Source of the DNA: Alligator mississippiensis
Taxonomy: Eukaryota > Chordata > Crocodylia > Alligatoridae
Direction: 5' to 3'
Length of the DNA stretch: 64,000 bases
Assembly (NCBI RefSeq): GCF_030867095.1
Contig: NC_081824.1
Coordinates: 308,590,956-308,654,955 of the forward strand
The position numbers were made by a program, and so were the translations under genes. Under the pieces are notes generated by a model. That model saw only the letters and a program-made list of their open reading frames with translations. It made no database searches and was not told where the DNA came from. The stretch's first letter is position 1, and each line of letters begins with the position of its first letter. Of this stretch, positions 11,069 to 21,931 are shown in pieces.

Positions 11069-11655
11069 TGTCTACACATTCATTAATGTACTTTAATTAT
11101 AGTGCATTAAGTTTAGTACTGGTAATTACAGGTACTAATTTAGGGCACTCTTACACATGCTGTGGGCTGGGGAGAGGGCAGCACTTGAATTAGTGGCTCC
11201 AAGACCTGCTGTAATTAAAGTCCTACAGTATCTCATGTATCATTGTCTCCAGGCTTAAAAATGGTGGCAGGGGCACTCATTGAATAAGCTTTAGTTTAAG
11301 TGCCCCCAATGACATCTTTAAGCCCGGGGATGTTGATATATGAAATGTAGGAGGCTGCTGGAGCGCTGTAACTATGGCACTCCAGCAGACTTGATTAAAT
11401 GAGTTGGCTCTGATGCATTGGAATTCCGGTGCATCGGAGCAGCCTCAACGCTTGTGTATAGGTGTCCTATATGCCCTGTAATCAATGCTACTACACAGTA
11501 GCACTGGTGCATACTTTTTTCATGATACTAATGCACAGTAGACTAATGCTACTGAGTGTTAGCACATTAGCATGGTTTTTGCTGACCATGTTAATGTGCA
11601 GTACAATTAGTGTACTGCACCTCTAGTGTCTCGTGTAGATGTGCCCAGTGTGTTA
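11069..11655. mobile_element. MITE-like element with GGGTGTGTCTACAC-type termini
   Basis: The left edge GGTGTGTCTACAC (from about 11066) is matched by the reverse complement of the right edge (GGGCACATCTACAC, ending near 11647). The interior is non-coding and rich in GTGCATTAG/CTAATGCAC words, which give it internal fold-back character. The first 90 bases recur in reverse at 26815-26940. It lies only about 500 bases upstream of the UTRN coding exon. It is non-autonomous; superfamily (Harbinger-like or other) not decided. Confidence 0.55.
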
Positions 11656-12146
11656 TAATACAATCGGGCTGGGACAATGTGCAGCATAGATATGTGCTTT
11701 TTGTTTTGGGGTTTTTTTATTTGATTCCTCTCTGCATTAATGCACCCATTTTTAAGTGGGAGCTGCTAAATCATTCATGCCCCTGTTTGCTTCTTTTGGC
11801 AATTTGATCTCTAATTGCTCCTGCCTGCATTGATCGTGTGTGGGGCGGGAAAGGAGTCTCTGGAGTCTCCCAAGTTGGCTGCTGATTTATTGACTCTCAT
11901 TCCTCCTCCACTTTCACCTTGCTGGAGTCTCTGGCTCTATTTTAAGGCAGACGTACCCGGCTCGGCACCTGTTCTCTCAGATCCCAAGGAGCAGAGTTTG
12001 ACAGCTTGCCTCCAGTGTGAGCTGTGCCTTTGGTTCATTTCATGCTTCCCTTCCAGTAGCTCCTCACTGTTCCTTGAAGGGCGGGGGAGCCAGGCTGAGC
12101 TGATATCTTCCTTTCCCCTCCCCTCTTTCCCTCCCTTCTCCTTCAG
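11656..12146 (+). promoter_or_regulatory. UTRN: Upstream region of the UTRN coding exon (possible upstream UTR and promoter sequence)
   Basis: Between the MITE and the exon lies about 490 bases of moderately GC-rich, pyrimidine-rich sequence with little CpG and no convincing TATA box. In human, utrophin-A is driven from a CpG island and its ATG exon is preceded by an untranslated exon; an equivalent CpG island is not evident here, so the true first exon may lie further left or the promoter may have changed. The C/T-rich run at 12105-12145 ending CTTCAG looks like a splice acceptor tract. Confidence 0.35.
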
Positions 12147-12391
12147 CTTCCTAGGATAAAAAAAAAATCCTCCTTTGAAACTTTGTGTTTCTTCTGCCTT
12201 GAAAGGAACTCCAGAGAGCAGAGCCAGATCAGACAGAGGATCTGCATACTGGGGGAGCCCTGGGGTGGCTTCTCCCCCTCCTCCATCCCCAAGTTTCCTT
12301 TGTTTCACTATGGCTGAAGCAGGACATCCTGATCATCCCAAGGAAGATTCTGCAGCAGATGAGTTCAGAGAGATCATCAAGAGCCGATCTG
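12147..12391 (+). CDS. UTRN: Utrophin, first coding exon (coding part 12310-12391)
   Basis: ATG at 12310 has A at -3 and G at +4. It opens 27 codons plus one base, ending at a GT donor (CTG|GTAGGA, GT at 12392). The peptide begins MAEAGHPDHPKED and its second half reads D-E-F-R-E-I-I-K-S-R-S, then a codon starting with G. This matches the utrophin-A amino end (E-F-S-D-I-I-K-S-R-S-D in human), including the split Asp codon at the junction; dystrophin lacks it. The first residues differ from mammals, as expected for a fast-evolving tip. Utrophin is a large spectrin-family protein linking F-actin to the dystroglycan complex at the neuromuscular junction and elsewhere. The calponin-homology actin-binding domains lie in later exons, outside the window. 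The 5' edge at 12147 is inferred from a pyrimidine tract and AG at 12145-12146; the exon could instead extend upstream. In-frame sequence 5' of the ATG is open but has no earlier ATG. Confidence 0.82.
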
Positions 12392-15100
12392 GTAGGAACA
12401 CCTTGGTTATTTACTGAGGAGGGGTTAACTCTGTGTGTGCCACTGTCTTGCTGTGGTGGCAGTGGTTTATTTCTCTCTTCCCTTCCATTAACAGAGAGGT
12501 TTGCCCTGAAGTTGGCAATGTGTTTGGGAAAGTTTCTCTGATGCTGCAAGTAGGAGTTCTGGGCAAATAGAAGGGCTTTATGCACACACAAGGCACAAGG
12601 GTCACAGTTGTTATCTTCTGCTAGCAAAGTGGCTTTATTGTGGTTTACTGAACTGAACATTTATTTCTGGTGAGCCAATGTTTATTTTCCTGTCAAAAGG
12701 TGAATGTTAATGCAGGTTGAGCATCACACCCTTTGAGAGAGTGCTGACAACAAGAGAGAACTTCTGGTCAGGAATGCAAAGAAAAGACGGATTGTTGTAT
12801 TTACTTCTCGTAGCATCGATGTCCTTAGCAGGAATTAACAAAGAACATTTTCAGTTTGCAGAGAAGCTTTGTACTAAAACTTGTCATAGCTTTGTGGCGT
12901 GTATAGGACATTAGCCACAACCGTTTAAAAATGTGTTTTGTGTACACTTAGAACTAAAAAGGACTTGGGCTCTAGTAGCATGCAAGACTGCCATGCCATT
13001 TGTGTTACAGGGCAGGTCATTAAACTGTAAATGGAAGCAGCTGTAATACTCTCCCATAGGATAAAGTTTCAGGTGCCTGTACTCCCTCCGCTGAATTTTG
13101 GAAAAGAACCAATGCCTGGGTAGCAAAGGTATTTATAGATCATTCAGAATTTATGCATTTACAACACAAGTAACACACACAGAAGAATGCATAAACTTGT
13201 TTTTTTTTTTTTTTAAATAAATGTATAAGCTTATCTAATGGAGCAAAGAGGATTTTGCTTGAGGATACCCTTGAACAATCAGATGTCTCTTCTGGGCCAG
13301 TTTGTACCACACCTACTTCAGGCATAACTTATGTTCCCCAGTGTATTTTTGGAAGATTCTGACACCGACAAAATTTTGCATTGGTAGTGTCTAGAATCAA
13401 GAGTTGTTTGCCCTGAAAGAATATGTGTTTGCAGTCTTTGTTATCCTGGCATAAAGAGATTCTTGCTATACTGGAATTGAGATTTATCTCGGAAAACAGT
13501 AATATAAAATACTGCTTGGAATCACCGTTTCTTTAGCTATTTGTTCTTTACTTGCGTCTACTACGTAATGTTTTCCTTGGGTTCAAGGTCTAAAGGGACT
13601 GCATGAAACTTCAGTGAGAAGTACTGGAAAGGTTTTAACTAAGAAGGAATAATTTTGCCAGGTAGACATTGCAGCAAAGATTTTACCTTGTTCACTGTTT
13701 TTTTTTTTTTTCTTGTATAACCTATGACCAACACACAAAGTTTTTGTGTTGACAAATTGCTTCTTTTTAGCAGACCCTTTGTCTGGTCAGGTTAGTTGCA
13801 CTGATACTTAAAGTTGGAGTTACGTTCATCTACTTCTGCAAATTTAGCTTATCTTTTGGGGAGGTGTAAAATGGAAGATGACTACTTAAATAAGTTTCTT
13901 TATTTAAAGGGTTATCTTTTTAACATGCATTTAGTCATGAGATTGAATTAATATTATTTTGTAACAAGAAGCTTGCAGGCATATGTAAAGAACAACTTTG
14001 GGATTTTCCTGTTCTACAGACATTCTTGCCTGTGAATAATTTTTGTAGCACTGTAAGTTATGTTTAAAGAGTTGTGTTTGGTGGTTGGTATTTTTTAGCT
14101 TTGTTTAAAAAAAAAAACAACAATTCATAACTGCTTTCTACATTCCTTTTGCTTTGTGTCATTAACAGTAACTGGAGGACTAGGATAACTGCCACCCTCC
14201 AAAAACGGCAGCAAGAACATATGAAAGGAAATGGTGTTCCATACACTTCCTTGTTGCCTTTTCCCTCTGACATTTTACTGTCTTGTCTCCAGACAAATTT
14301 AGGAGGGAACTTGTTAAGCATATTATATCACAATCGAAGCAAAAAAACCCTCAAAAGGATCTGAATTATGCTTTTATTCTTTTGTTAAGGTGTAGCAATA
14401 TCCTGTTTTGAACTTAGCAGAAGTCATAGAATTTGGATAGCAGGCTTTTAGGTTTCTTCATTATATTGCATCTTGAATAATTCTACTATTGTTTGAGAGT
14501 TGATACTGTAAATTGGTAGCCAAAACCTTGGCTGATTTGAAGATTGTGCTGTGTCGATTAAAGAGCAAGTATGATCTTTCTAATCCTTTTACAGGTTTTC
14601 CCAAATTTTGTCAGTCAGGCTTTTTCTAAGGGAGTTAGATTGTCAATATCATTGACTTTAAATGGGTAGATAGATAAATCTCTAAGTAGCTGCAGAATAA
14701 AAATATGACTGCACATTTTGTCAGGATAGGAATAGCCTGGAAATTCATCACTGTGTGCGGATAAACTAAAAGGAGGGATGAAAAATGGAGTATATTTTAA
14801 ACTGGATAAAAGAGAGTAATTTTGTCATTCTTTTTATTTTGCTAGGAATCCAGATAACAGTTTATAAAGTTCATATAAAATATTTGAAAACATTTTACCA
14901 TAAAATACTGTCTGTATGAGGTATATATGGCAAGCCGCATGAAAATATTCTCTTCTAAGGCTTTATACAGTCACTTTTGAGCAGGTTTTAATAAAGGGGG
15001 AAGGATAATACATTTTACCTTACAACTCGGCTCTCTAAGGCCCCCTCCACATGTGCAGGTAAAGGCATAAAAGGATCTAATGCACAACACACACAATCAT

Positions 15101-15135
15101 GCCTCCTGCCATGCCACACATGCATGGCAGGAGGC
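15101..15135. repeat. Perfect 14-bp-arm hairpin inside a GC-rich insert
   Basis: GCCTCCTGCCATGC at 15101-15114 pairs perfectly with 15122-15135 around a 7-base loop. It lies in a GC-rich block (about 15030-15420) unlike its AT-rich surroundings. A related but diverged hairpin with the TCCTGCCAT arm is at 63254-63300, so both are probably parts of one MITE family. Confidence 0.7.
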
Positions 15136-16309
15136 AGGATTGTGAGCCAGTTCTGGGATTCCCCCACACCAGCAAGAAGCAGGCTCCTAGAGCTGGGAGC
15201 CCCAGGCACCCCAGTTGAGGGGATCCCACGAGGGTGATTGCCCCCTACCCCAGGGGTGTATGGAAATCCCCAGGGCCAGAGGATCACCACAGGGGCATTC
15301 CCCCTGCCCCAAGGGCGTGGGGAAACCCCCAGACACCCATTCCTAATGGCACAATCCCTAGGATTTAGGGATTTTATGCTGGGTATGGTGCACCTCTGTG
15401 ACTAGGAGCCCCATCCAGCTGCATGGGAGACCCTGCTATTCATGCAAATTAAAGCTCAACACCAACCAACAGTGAATGTATATCTTTGAGGTCTAACCTT
15501 ATAGCTGCTTGGAGCTTTCTATTGTGTAACTGATATTTTGCACATGTAGCTGCTCTCCAGGTAATTGCACAATTGATCAGTTAATATCACAATACCTTTC
15601 GCATACAGAGGAAGCCTTACTATTTGAATCATGTAAAGGACACAGAATTTCCATTTCCTGAAGGATTCTAAGTCTTCTAAATTTTAGACTTGTTTTGAAT
15701 CAGGACAGTATCCCAAAACTTCAAAATGCTTTGGAGGAAAATTGAAGAAAAAAACTTTGTTTAGGATGAATTTTAACATGTTGTGTATTGCTATATACTA
15801 TAACATTTAAGGATTTACCTTTTAAAGATTATTCAGTCTTGTCAAAACAATTGAAATGTACCATGCACAAAATGTCAAAAAAGCGTCTGTATATGCTCTT
15901 TTCTATGCACTCTCTCTTATCAACTATGAGCAGAAATTTTAGAAGAAAATATGTTTAATTCCCCCCCGCCCACTGAACTGCTGTGATCTTCTGGCTACAA
16001 TGAAAGATGTTTCAATGACCTCTTATAGCTACAGATCAAGTAATGTAAATAATAATGTATATGTTAATCAGTAATACATATATTCAGTGCCTTAAAAAGG
16101 TAGGTTTTCCACAACTGGAGAAAATTTTGAGTGAAGCTGATTTGAAAGAAGCAGATAAAAAAAAAAAAGAATGGATGTGACAAGTCACATTTCTTTGAGG
16201 AGTGTTTATTAAATGGAGAAAGAGTAGCAGTTCTGTTATCAAGACAAAGGACAACTTGGGCTAAAGCTTAGTGGCAAAGTGAAGGGGCTGTGAAGATGTT
16301 CAAGAACCT

Positions 16310-16320
16310 CCCCCCCCCCC
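16310..16320 (+). repeat. C11 homopolymer
   Basis: Run of 11 C. Other long runs: C11 at 30449-30459, C14 at 59051-59064, C18 at 59477-59494, A17 at 20947-20963. Confidence 0.9.
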
Positions 16321-16639
16321 ATGCAAGCATTCAGGGAGGTTAGATGGAGTTTTAAAATGGCCACTCAGTCTAAGGTAAGTTGCCCCTATTTCCATTCATA
16401 TATACTAAGAATGTGATACGTAGGAAGCTGAATAGTTGCTAGTGGCATGAGAGAAAAAAACATGCTGCTGGGCTAAAGGCAATAAAAAGGAATTTTAAAG
16501 TCTCTTAAGAACAAGAATAGTGGCATGGACCCATTACTAAATGGACAGACAATACCCATGTCCTTTTTGGGGAAAGAACCAGGATAATGTACACATCACA
16601 TAATATGAGCTATTTTCTTCCTAACCAGTTAGTAACTGA

Positions 16640-18120
16640 AGATGTTAACCATCATCAGCAATCCATCGCAGTTGAGGATGATTGTCTTCTATGCTTGCAT
16701 TATCTCTGGGTCTGAAGATAGCTGGTGAGGTAGATTTGGGATTGGCAGACTCTGTTGCAATTCAGGCACATGAATCCAAAGCCATCCACCTCACATGGAA
16801 ACATGATTCAGTTCACAACATGCTGTTTCTGCCATTCCTAATTTTCTGTCTTCTGTTGTCATGATAAGGTTTCAAACTACTAAGATCCTTGCAGCAGACT
16901 TCCTCCATTTGGGGTAGTTCTGGGAGATAGTCTCCCATAAGTTATCAGTTTTTTCTAGTTGGTCTTGAGGGTATCCTTAAAGCATTTTTCTGCTCTTCTC
17001 TTGAGTGTATACCTTCCCTGAGCTGTGAGAATAAAACTTGCTTCAGAAATGTGGAGTTAGACATCCAGATGATGTGGCTGGCCCAGCAAAGTTCATGTCA
17101 GGTGATAATTTTCTTGATGCTTATGGTATTTGCTTGTGAGAGGATGCTAATGTTGGTGTGTCTGTCTTCCCACTAGATTCAAAGGATCTTTTGTAGGCAG
17201 CATTGATGGTACTTCCCCAGTGGCTTGAGAGGTCTTTTATATGTTGTCCACATCTCAGTCCCATATGGTAAGGTGCAGTCATGACTGCTTGATAAACCGT
17301 GAGCTTGGCTTTGGACCTGATATCATGATCTTTGTCCACCTGTTTCCTTAGGTGTCCAAAGGCTATGCTTGCACATTTGAGGTGATGTTGGCTTTGTCTA
17401 TGTTGGCCTTCTGCAAGAGATGGTTTTGAGGTATGAGAATTGCCAGAGCTGGGGACTGCTCATTAAGAGCTTGTTGATGGAGGATCTTAATCTTTTGAAT
17501 GTTAAGCATCTGTCCCATTTTCTTGTATGCCTTGGTAAAGACAAGGTCCATTTCCTGAAGGTCTGCTTCTGAGTGAGGACATACTTGGGGTGACTGGTGT
17601 CTCCTGAGTCTGGGGGGGAGCACAATTTGTGGATGGGCCCAGGGCTGGGCCAAAAGCCTCATATCCACACCTATACTTCTATGCTATGGCTTAGTGCTCC
17701 CCTACCCCACCATGCCACTGGCCCACGCAGCAAAAAAACTGCCCCGTCCTGAGCGGTGCTGAGTCAGGGGCCAATTGCAGGGCGTGGGGTGGGGCATATG
17801 CCCGCCCTACAAGTCACCTTTGACACACTACAGCATTATCAGCTTGGGATGGACTTGGTTTTGGTGCAGACTTGGCTGAGATTAAACAGTTTACCATTAA
17901 TTTGATAGTTTAGCTCCACTCTGACTGGTAGGATGTTGGTAGTTGGATGTAGTATTGCAGTACGTAATATTGAGGAAAGTACTGGAGTGTTGATGCAACC
18001 TTGGTTAAATTTCTGTCTTAAAAGGGATCTTTGATAAATCTGGTACAAAGAAACAATGCTCGCATACTGCCACAGAGCAGGCAAAGAATAGAGATTTTTC
18101 GTTGGCCATTCATACTTCAG
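16640..18120 (-). mobile_element. Non-CR1 LINE, 3' segment (RT palm to 3' end)
   Basis: Minus-strand reading gives, through frameshifts, the middle and C-terminal half of a LINE protein unlike CR1: 'G-K-L-F-N-L-S' and 'T-K-T-K-S' near 17850-17900, 'T-V-Y-Q-A-V' and an 'L-R-C-G-Q-H-I-K-D-L' block near 17210-17310, a 'A-N-I-T-S' block near 17370, and a degraded cysteine-containing tail ('F-M-C-L-N-C-N-R-V-C') near 16730-16770. These are landmarks of the endonuclease-reverse transcriptase LINEs common in fish, flatworms and corals. Foreign GC-rich sequence interrupts it at about 17640-17835. The last minus-strand bases contain GATGATG-type repeats at 16675-16645. Confidence 0.65.
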
Positions 18121-18124
18121 AAGG

Positions 18125-18643
18125 ACCCTCCACAGTGTTTCTTGGTTGGCAGTTGAAGGTCATGAGGTCAAAGAAGGCCATGTAGAGAGTGTTGATCCTG
18201 GCATTTTTCTTGCAATTGGCAGGCAGGATCCCCTCAACCAAATCCTGCAACATCCAGTCAGTGATAATCTTGGAATCCCTCTAACCCTTGATGAAGTGAG
18301 GAAAACTATCAAAGAGATGACAAATGACAAGGCATCTGGAGCTGATGGAATCCCCACTGAAGTCTTCAAGCAGAGAGGAGAGGAGCTCATGTTACAGCTC
18401 CATGCCCTCATCTTAAGGATATGGAATGATGATGAAATCCCAGCTGAAATTTGGGATGCCATGATTGTGACAGTCTTCAAGAAGGGAGACTGGTCCAACT
18501 GTGGAAATTACAGAGGGATCCTCTTTGTCTACCATAGGAAAGATGACTGCGAGAACCCTCCAGAACCATCTCCTTCCACTTGCTGAAGATCTCTTCCTGG
18601 AATTTTAGTGTGTGTTTAGGGTATCAAGAGGCACAAATGACAT
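18125..18643 (+). mobile_element. Same LINE, inverted 5' segment (RT fingers)
   Basis: The + strand ORF 18146-18586 (146 codons) encodes the start of the reverse transcriptase: L-T-L-D-E-V-R-K-T-I, K-A-S-G-A-D-G-I-P-T-E-V-F-K, I-P-A-E-I-W-D-A-M-I-V-T-V-F-K-K-G-D and N-Y-R-G-I. A frameshift follows, after which 'L-L-P-L-A-E-D-L-F' and 'R-G-T-N-D-M' continue to 18643. The next expected block of the same protein starts on the opposite strand at about 18120. Orientation, order and the small missing piece between the two segments fit one insertion with 5' inversion (twin priming). Confidence 0.65.
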
Positions 18644-18649
18644 GAAGAT

Positions 18650-19860
18650 GTTAAACAATTTGTTTAAATCAGCAGGCCCAGTTAACAAGTATTCAAGTAT
18701 CCTAAAAGAGTTTGCTAAGGAGTTTGGCCTAGCTTTTTTCACTTTTTAATAAATCTGGGATTTTCCTAGTATCCCAGAAGACTTGTAGGATGTTTATGTA
18801 GTGACACTATTTAGAAAGGAATAGCAGGATAACCCAAACACTAGATTCTGGTAGACTGATGATTAATACAGGTAAAATAATGGAGAAAACTCATAAAAAA
18901 GTAAAAGATAATATATGCGGTGACAGTCATGGTATTATAGAAACAAACCTGATTTCTTTCTTTTGAGATTAAAATTGGTTAGTAAAGGTAACTGTAGATG
19001 CATGTCATTTCACTTACCAGTACTACAAAATGTCAGTAAAGTGCACTGTAAATATATCTGTTTAGATTTCTAGAGCTGGGTAACCTATATCTTAGGAAGT
19101 AGTTGTCAGTGAGAAATTACAGAATTGGGTGCTCTTAGTTTAGGCCCACAAGGATCATTATGAAAACTGAGGGAGTTGCAAATACTTGTGAGTGATATGT
19201 ACTGATGGAAGGACAGTGCATTTATACAGAGTGATCCAGGTTATCTGGTATCTTGAACAAATTCACACACATGGTATGCTGTGTGTCCAGAAATGAGGAA
19301 TACTGACCAGACCTGCAAATGGGGGACCATATCCTGGACAGCAATGACTCTGAAAAGGGTTCAGTGATCAGGGTGGACAAGTACTTCAATTAAGCTTTCT
19401 ATGTGATGCTATGGCAAATCGAAGCCAGGGATATAGGTATTTTTTACTTCTACATAGGACATTTGATGAGTCTGATGCAAGGATACTGCATGAAGTTATG
19501 GTATCTGTGTTTTAAAAAAGGCTTTAAAAAAAATTGGAGTGGGTGCAGAATATAGTCGCTAAAATTCCCAGTACTGAGATGCTTACAGACCTCATGCTGT
19601 TTAGTTTATTAAAAAAGAAGACTGGGAATTAACTTATTATGGCATATTAGTTCTCTCATGAGGAAAATACTGTGTACCAAAGGGCTATCAGGGGAAAGCA
19701 AAGGCTGCAAACTGTAGCCAGATAAAGTCAGATTAGAAATTAGGCAGAATTTTGAAGTGAGGCTGATTAATAACTAGAATGAACTACCAAGGCACATGAT
19801 GTAATCAAAATGAGATTTGTTGCCTTTCTAAAAGTTATGTCTTAGCTCGACATGAATTAC
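18650..19860 (+). mobile_element. Very old CR1-like LINE remnant
   Basis: Degraded blocks in CR1 order on the + strand: an 'aGPvNkySsilKeFakE' region near 18675-18725, the 'ltddqtgnYRP' equivalent near 18790-18870, and the 'RLinN-wNELPrhm' region near 19760-19800 close to the expected 3' end. Many frameshifts and stops. It directly flanks the inverted LINE, which probably inserted into or beside it. Confidence 0.5.
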
Positions 19861-19927
19861 TCAATAGGCTCAATGCAGGGGTAACTAGGCAACATTTAAT
19901 AACTTGTGGTTAGATGAATCACACTAG

Positions 19928-20171
19928 GGCCAGGTACAGACATGACACTTTTACCAGTATAAGTGATCGGAAACTGATCTATACCAATCACAAAACAGAA
20001 GTTCACAGGCTGGTTTAAAAATGGCAGAAGTCAGTCTAAGATTTGCTCCCCTGTCCCCAACAAAAGTCAAATATGTTGCCTTTGCTACATATCTAAACTA
20101 CACCGCTTGCAGAAAACCTCATAACTTAGATTGATTTTTGCCTTGGGCTTTTTGAATGTCTGTACCTAGCC
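19928..20171 (+). mobile_element. Complete short MITE with GGCYAGGTACAGACAT termini (copy 1 of 5)
   Basis: Terminal inverted repeats GGCCAGGTACAGACAT (19928-19943) and, reverse complemented, GGCTAGGTACAGACAT (20156-20171), identical in 15 of 16 positions. Length 244 bp, no ORF. The internal sequence TATAAGTGATCRGAAACTG recurs in the copies at 42268, 54385 and 62716. Its target-site duplication is not clear, so the superfamily is undecided. Confidence 0.75.
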
Positions 20172-21757
20172 GAGAAGATCAAATGGTCTCTCTTCAGACT
20201 TGAGTTTACCATACAGATTCTTGAATCGTCCTATTACCAAAGACTTATTTTCTAATAAATTCCCTGGTTTAACTACATATGTTATATAACTATATCTGAT
20301 TACCTCATCTTTGTCAGAGTTGGGTAAGGAACTGTCTCTGCCCTAAATGGCTGTAGTTGCACGCACTCCATGGGTTACTTGTTATGGGTACTTTTCCTCC
20401 CAAGCCTCGCATTAACACACTATTCTGTGCATAGTATAATGATCCTGACTATATGACTAATGGATACGGATTAATAGAAGGTGCTCATAACAATGTTGAA
20501 CCAGATCCATCCAGACACCATGTTTAGCTGATTTAGATTTGTTGATGTAGATAGCCAAAAAATCATTATATCTTACACATTTCACCAAAAGTACATGTTC
20601 TAAAATGGATTTAGTAGGAAGTTTAAAAACATAATGAAGGTTTGGAATATAACTGATGATATCTGAAAGGACTTGTTATACTAGTTAATTTGATTAATTT
20701 ATCACTTTTATTTATGGTTATGGTTTTACATTTTAAGCCTGCCCTGATGTCACATTTAGTGAACACATGGAGACCATGTGTCAGAAATTAAGCTGCTTAA
20801 CAAAAACGGCATTTATATTTTAATTTATCGGGACCAGATGTAGTTTCCCCTGGACTGGGCTTCCTCACTAGGCACACAGCATAGTATCAACAGGCTTTGT
20901 GACACATGGAGATTTTTTGCTAGAACAGTAAGCTGAGAAAAATAATAAAAAAAAAAAAAAAAAGTGGTAAACAACATTAGATTGTCAAACAAGTCTTTTC
21001 AGTGAAAGAATCTGCACTGTCCCAAGTCTGCATTAATGTAGATGTGAGACAATTAGTTATCATTAGCAGAAAATAATTACCACTTGAATTATTATGTACC
21101 TACAGAATCATGGGCCACAGAAAGAATGGGCATTTTCAAATACTACACTTGTTCCAAACTTCTATCAAGTATTATGCCAATACACTGCATTGGTAGAACA
21201 GAGAAAACTACTACTGAAGCATAAAGGCTTAGTTTGAAAGGTGAGGTAAGACCTGGCTCTAAGGCTGAGAGCAAGGATGATTTCTACCCAAGTCCTTTCT
21301 TCCAAAATGAAACGAACTGTATGACTTGATCTCTGACTAAAGGAAGAGAATTCTGATCTTTAGAAAACAGCAGTTATTGGGTAAGAATACTGCTCTACTA
21401 CAGAACAGAATTAAAGAAGTAAATGATGTGTAAGAAACTTCAGAAACTAATTAAAATAATACTTGATTTTTTTTCCCCATTACTTCCTAATATTCATAAC
21501 TTCCTTGGGCTTTAGCCATGAATCTTAAAGAAAGATGACCAAATTCTTACTGATGAGGAAACAGTAGGCCCCCAGCTATTCAGTGCTGAAGCAGCGAGCA
21601 GCTTTCTAGTCGCTCTCTGCTTGAAGCATTCCAAGTGGTCAAGCATATTATGAAAATATGTGCTAGACAAAAGTGTATGTTAATGGCAAAAAAAAGCCAG
21701 AGAATATTAATGTATGTAATGAAGCATGTCCTGCTGATTTGTTGTGAAAAATCTCAC
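20172..21757. other. UTRN intron, nothing recognised
   Basis: AT-rich, with an A17 run at 20947-20963. No open frame with splice sites or domain. Confidence 0.45.
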
Positions 21758-21931
21758 CGATTAGGTCAAACTCTTTTGCATTCTGGATGCTATTCTTCAC
21801 GCCTGGTCTCATGAAATTGGCATACCACTGTGTGCATGGGCAGAATTCCACTGTATTAAAAGCCATGAGTGTAGGCATGCCAGAAGACCCGTACAGAATG
21901 TTCATCGTGTTGGAGTATGTGAGCCAGCTTC
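21758..21931 (-). CDS. Candidate internal exon of an unrecognised antisense gene
   Basis: On the minus strand an acceptor (CTTGTATAG|G) precedes 174 open bases, followed by a strong donor (ATCG|GTGAGA). The frame enters after one base of a codon and leaves after one base (phase 1-1), so the exon is symmetric. The frame encodes S-W-L-T-Y-S-N-T-M-N-I-L-Y-G-S-S-G-M-P-T, then F-N-T-V-E-F-C-P-C-T-Q-W-Y-A-N-F-M-R-P-G-V, then F-D-L-I, with a balanced composition unlike low-complexity chance ORFs. I do not recognise the protein. It could be an exon of a gene nested in the UTRN intron, a dead exon copied by transposition, or chance. No neighbouring exon was found. Confidence 0.4.

Larger units (their letters stand above)
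12392..16630 (+). other. UTRN intron, first part, no recognised element
   Basis: AT-rich sequence after the donor at 12392. Contains T tracts at 13200-13214 and 13699-13711 and one hairpin at 15101-15135 (separate entry). No second exon with recognisable calponin-homology coding sequence is visible. Confidence 0.5.

Noticed and set aside
11815..12308. ORFs on both strands just upstream of the utrophin exon (11815-12159 +, 11937-12308 -)
   Set aside because: Pyrimidine-rich sequence with low-complexity products; more likely UTR or upstream intron.
12175..12309. Upstream extension of the utrophin reading frame
   Set aside because: The frame is open but begins at TTG, not ATG; the first ATG in frame, with strong context, is at 12310.
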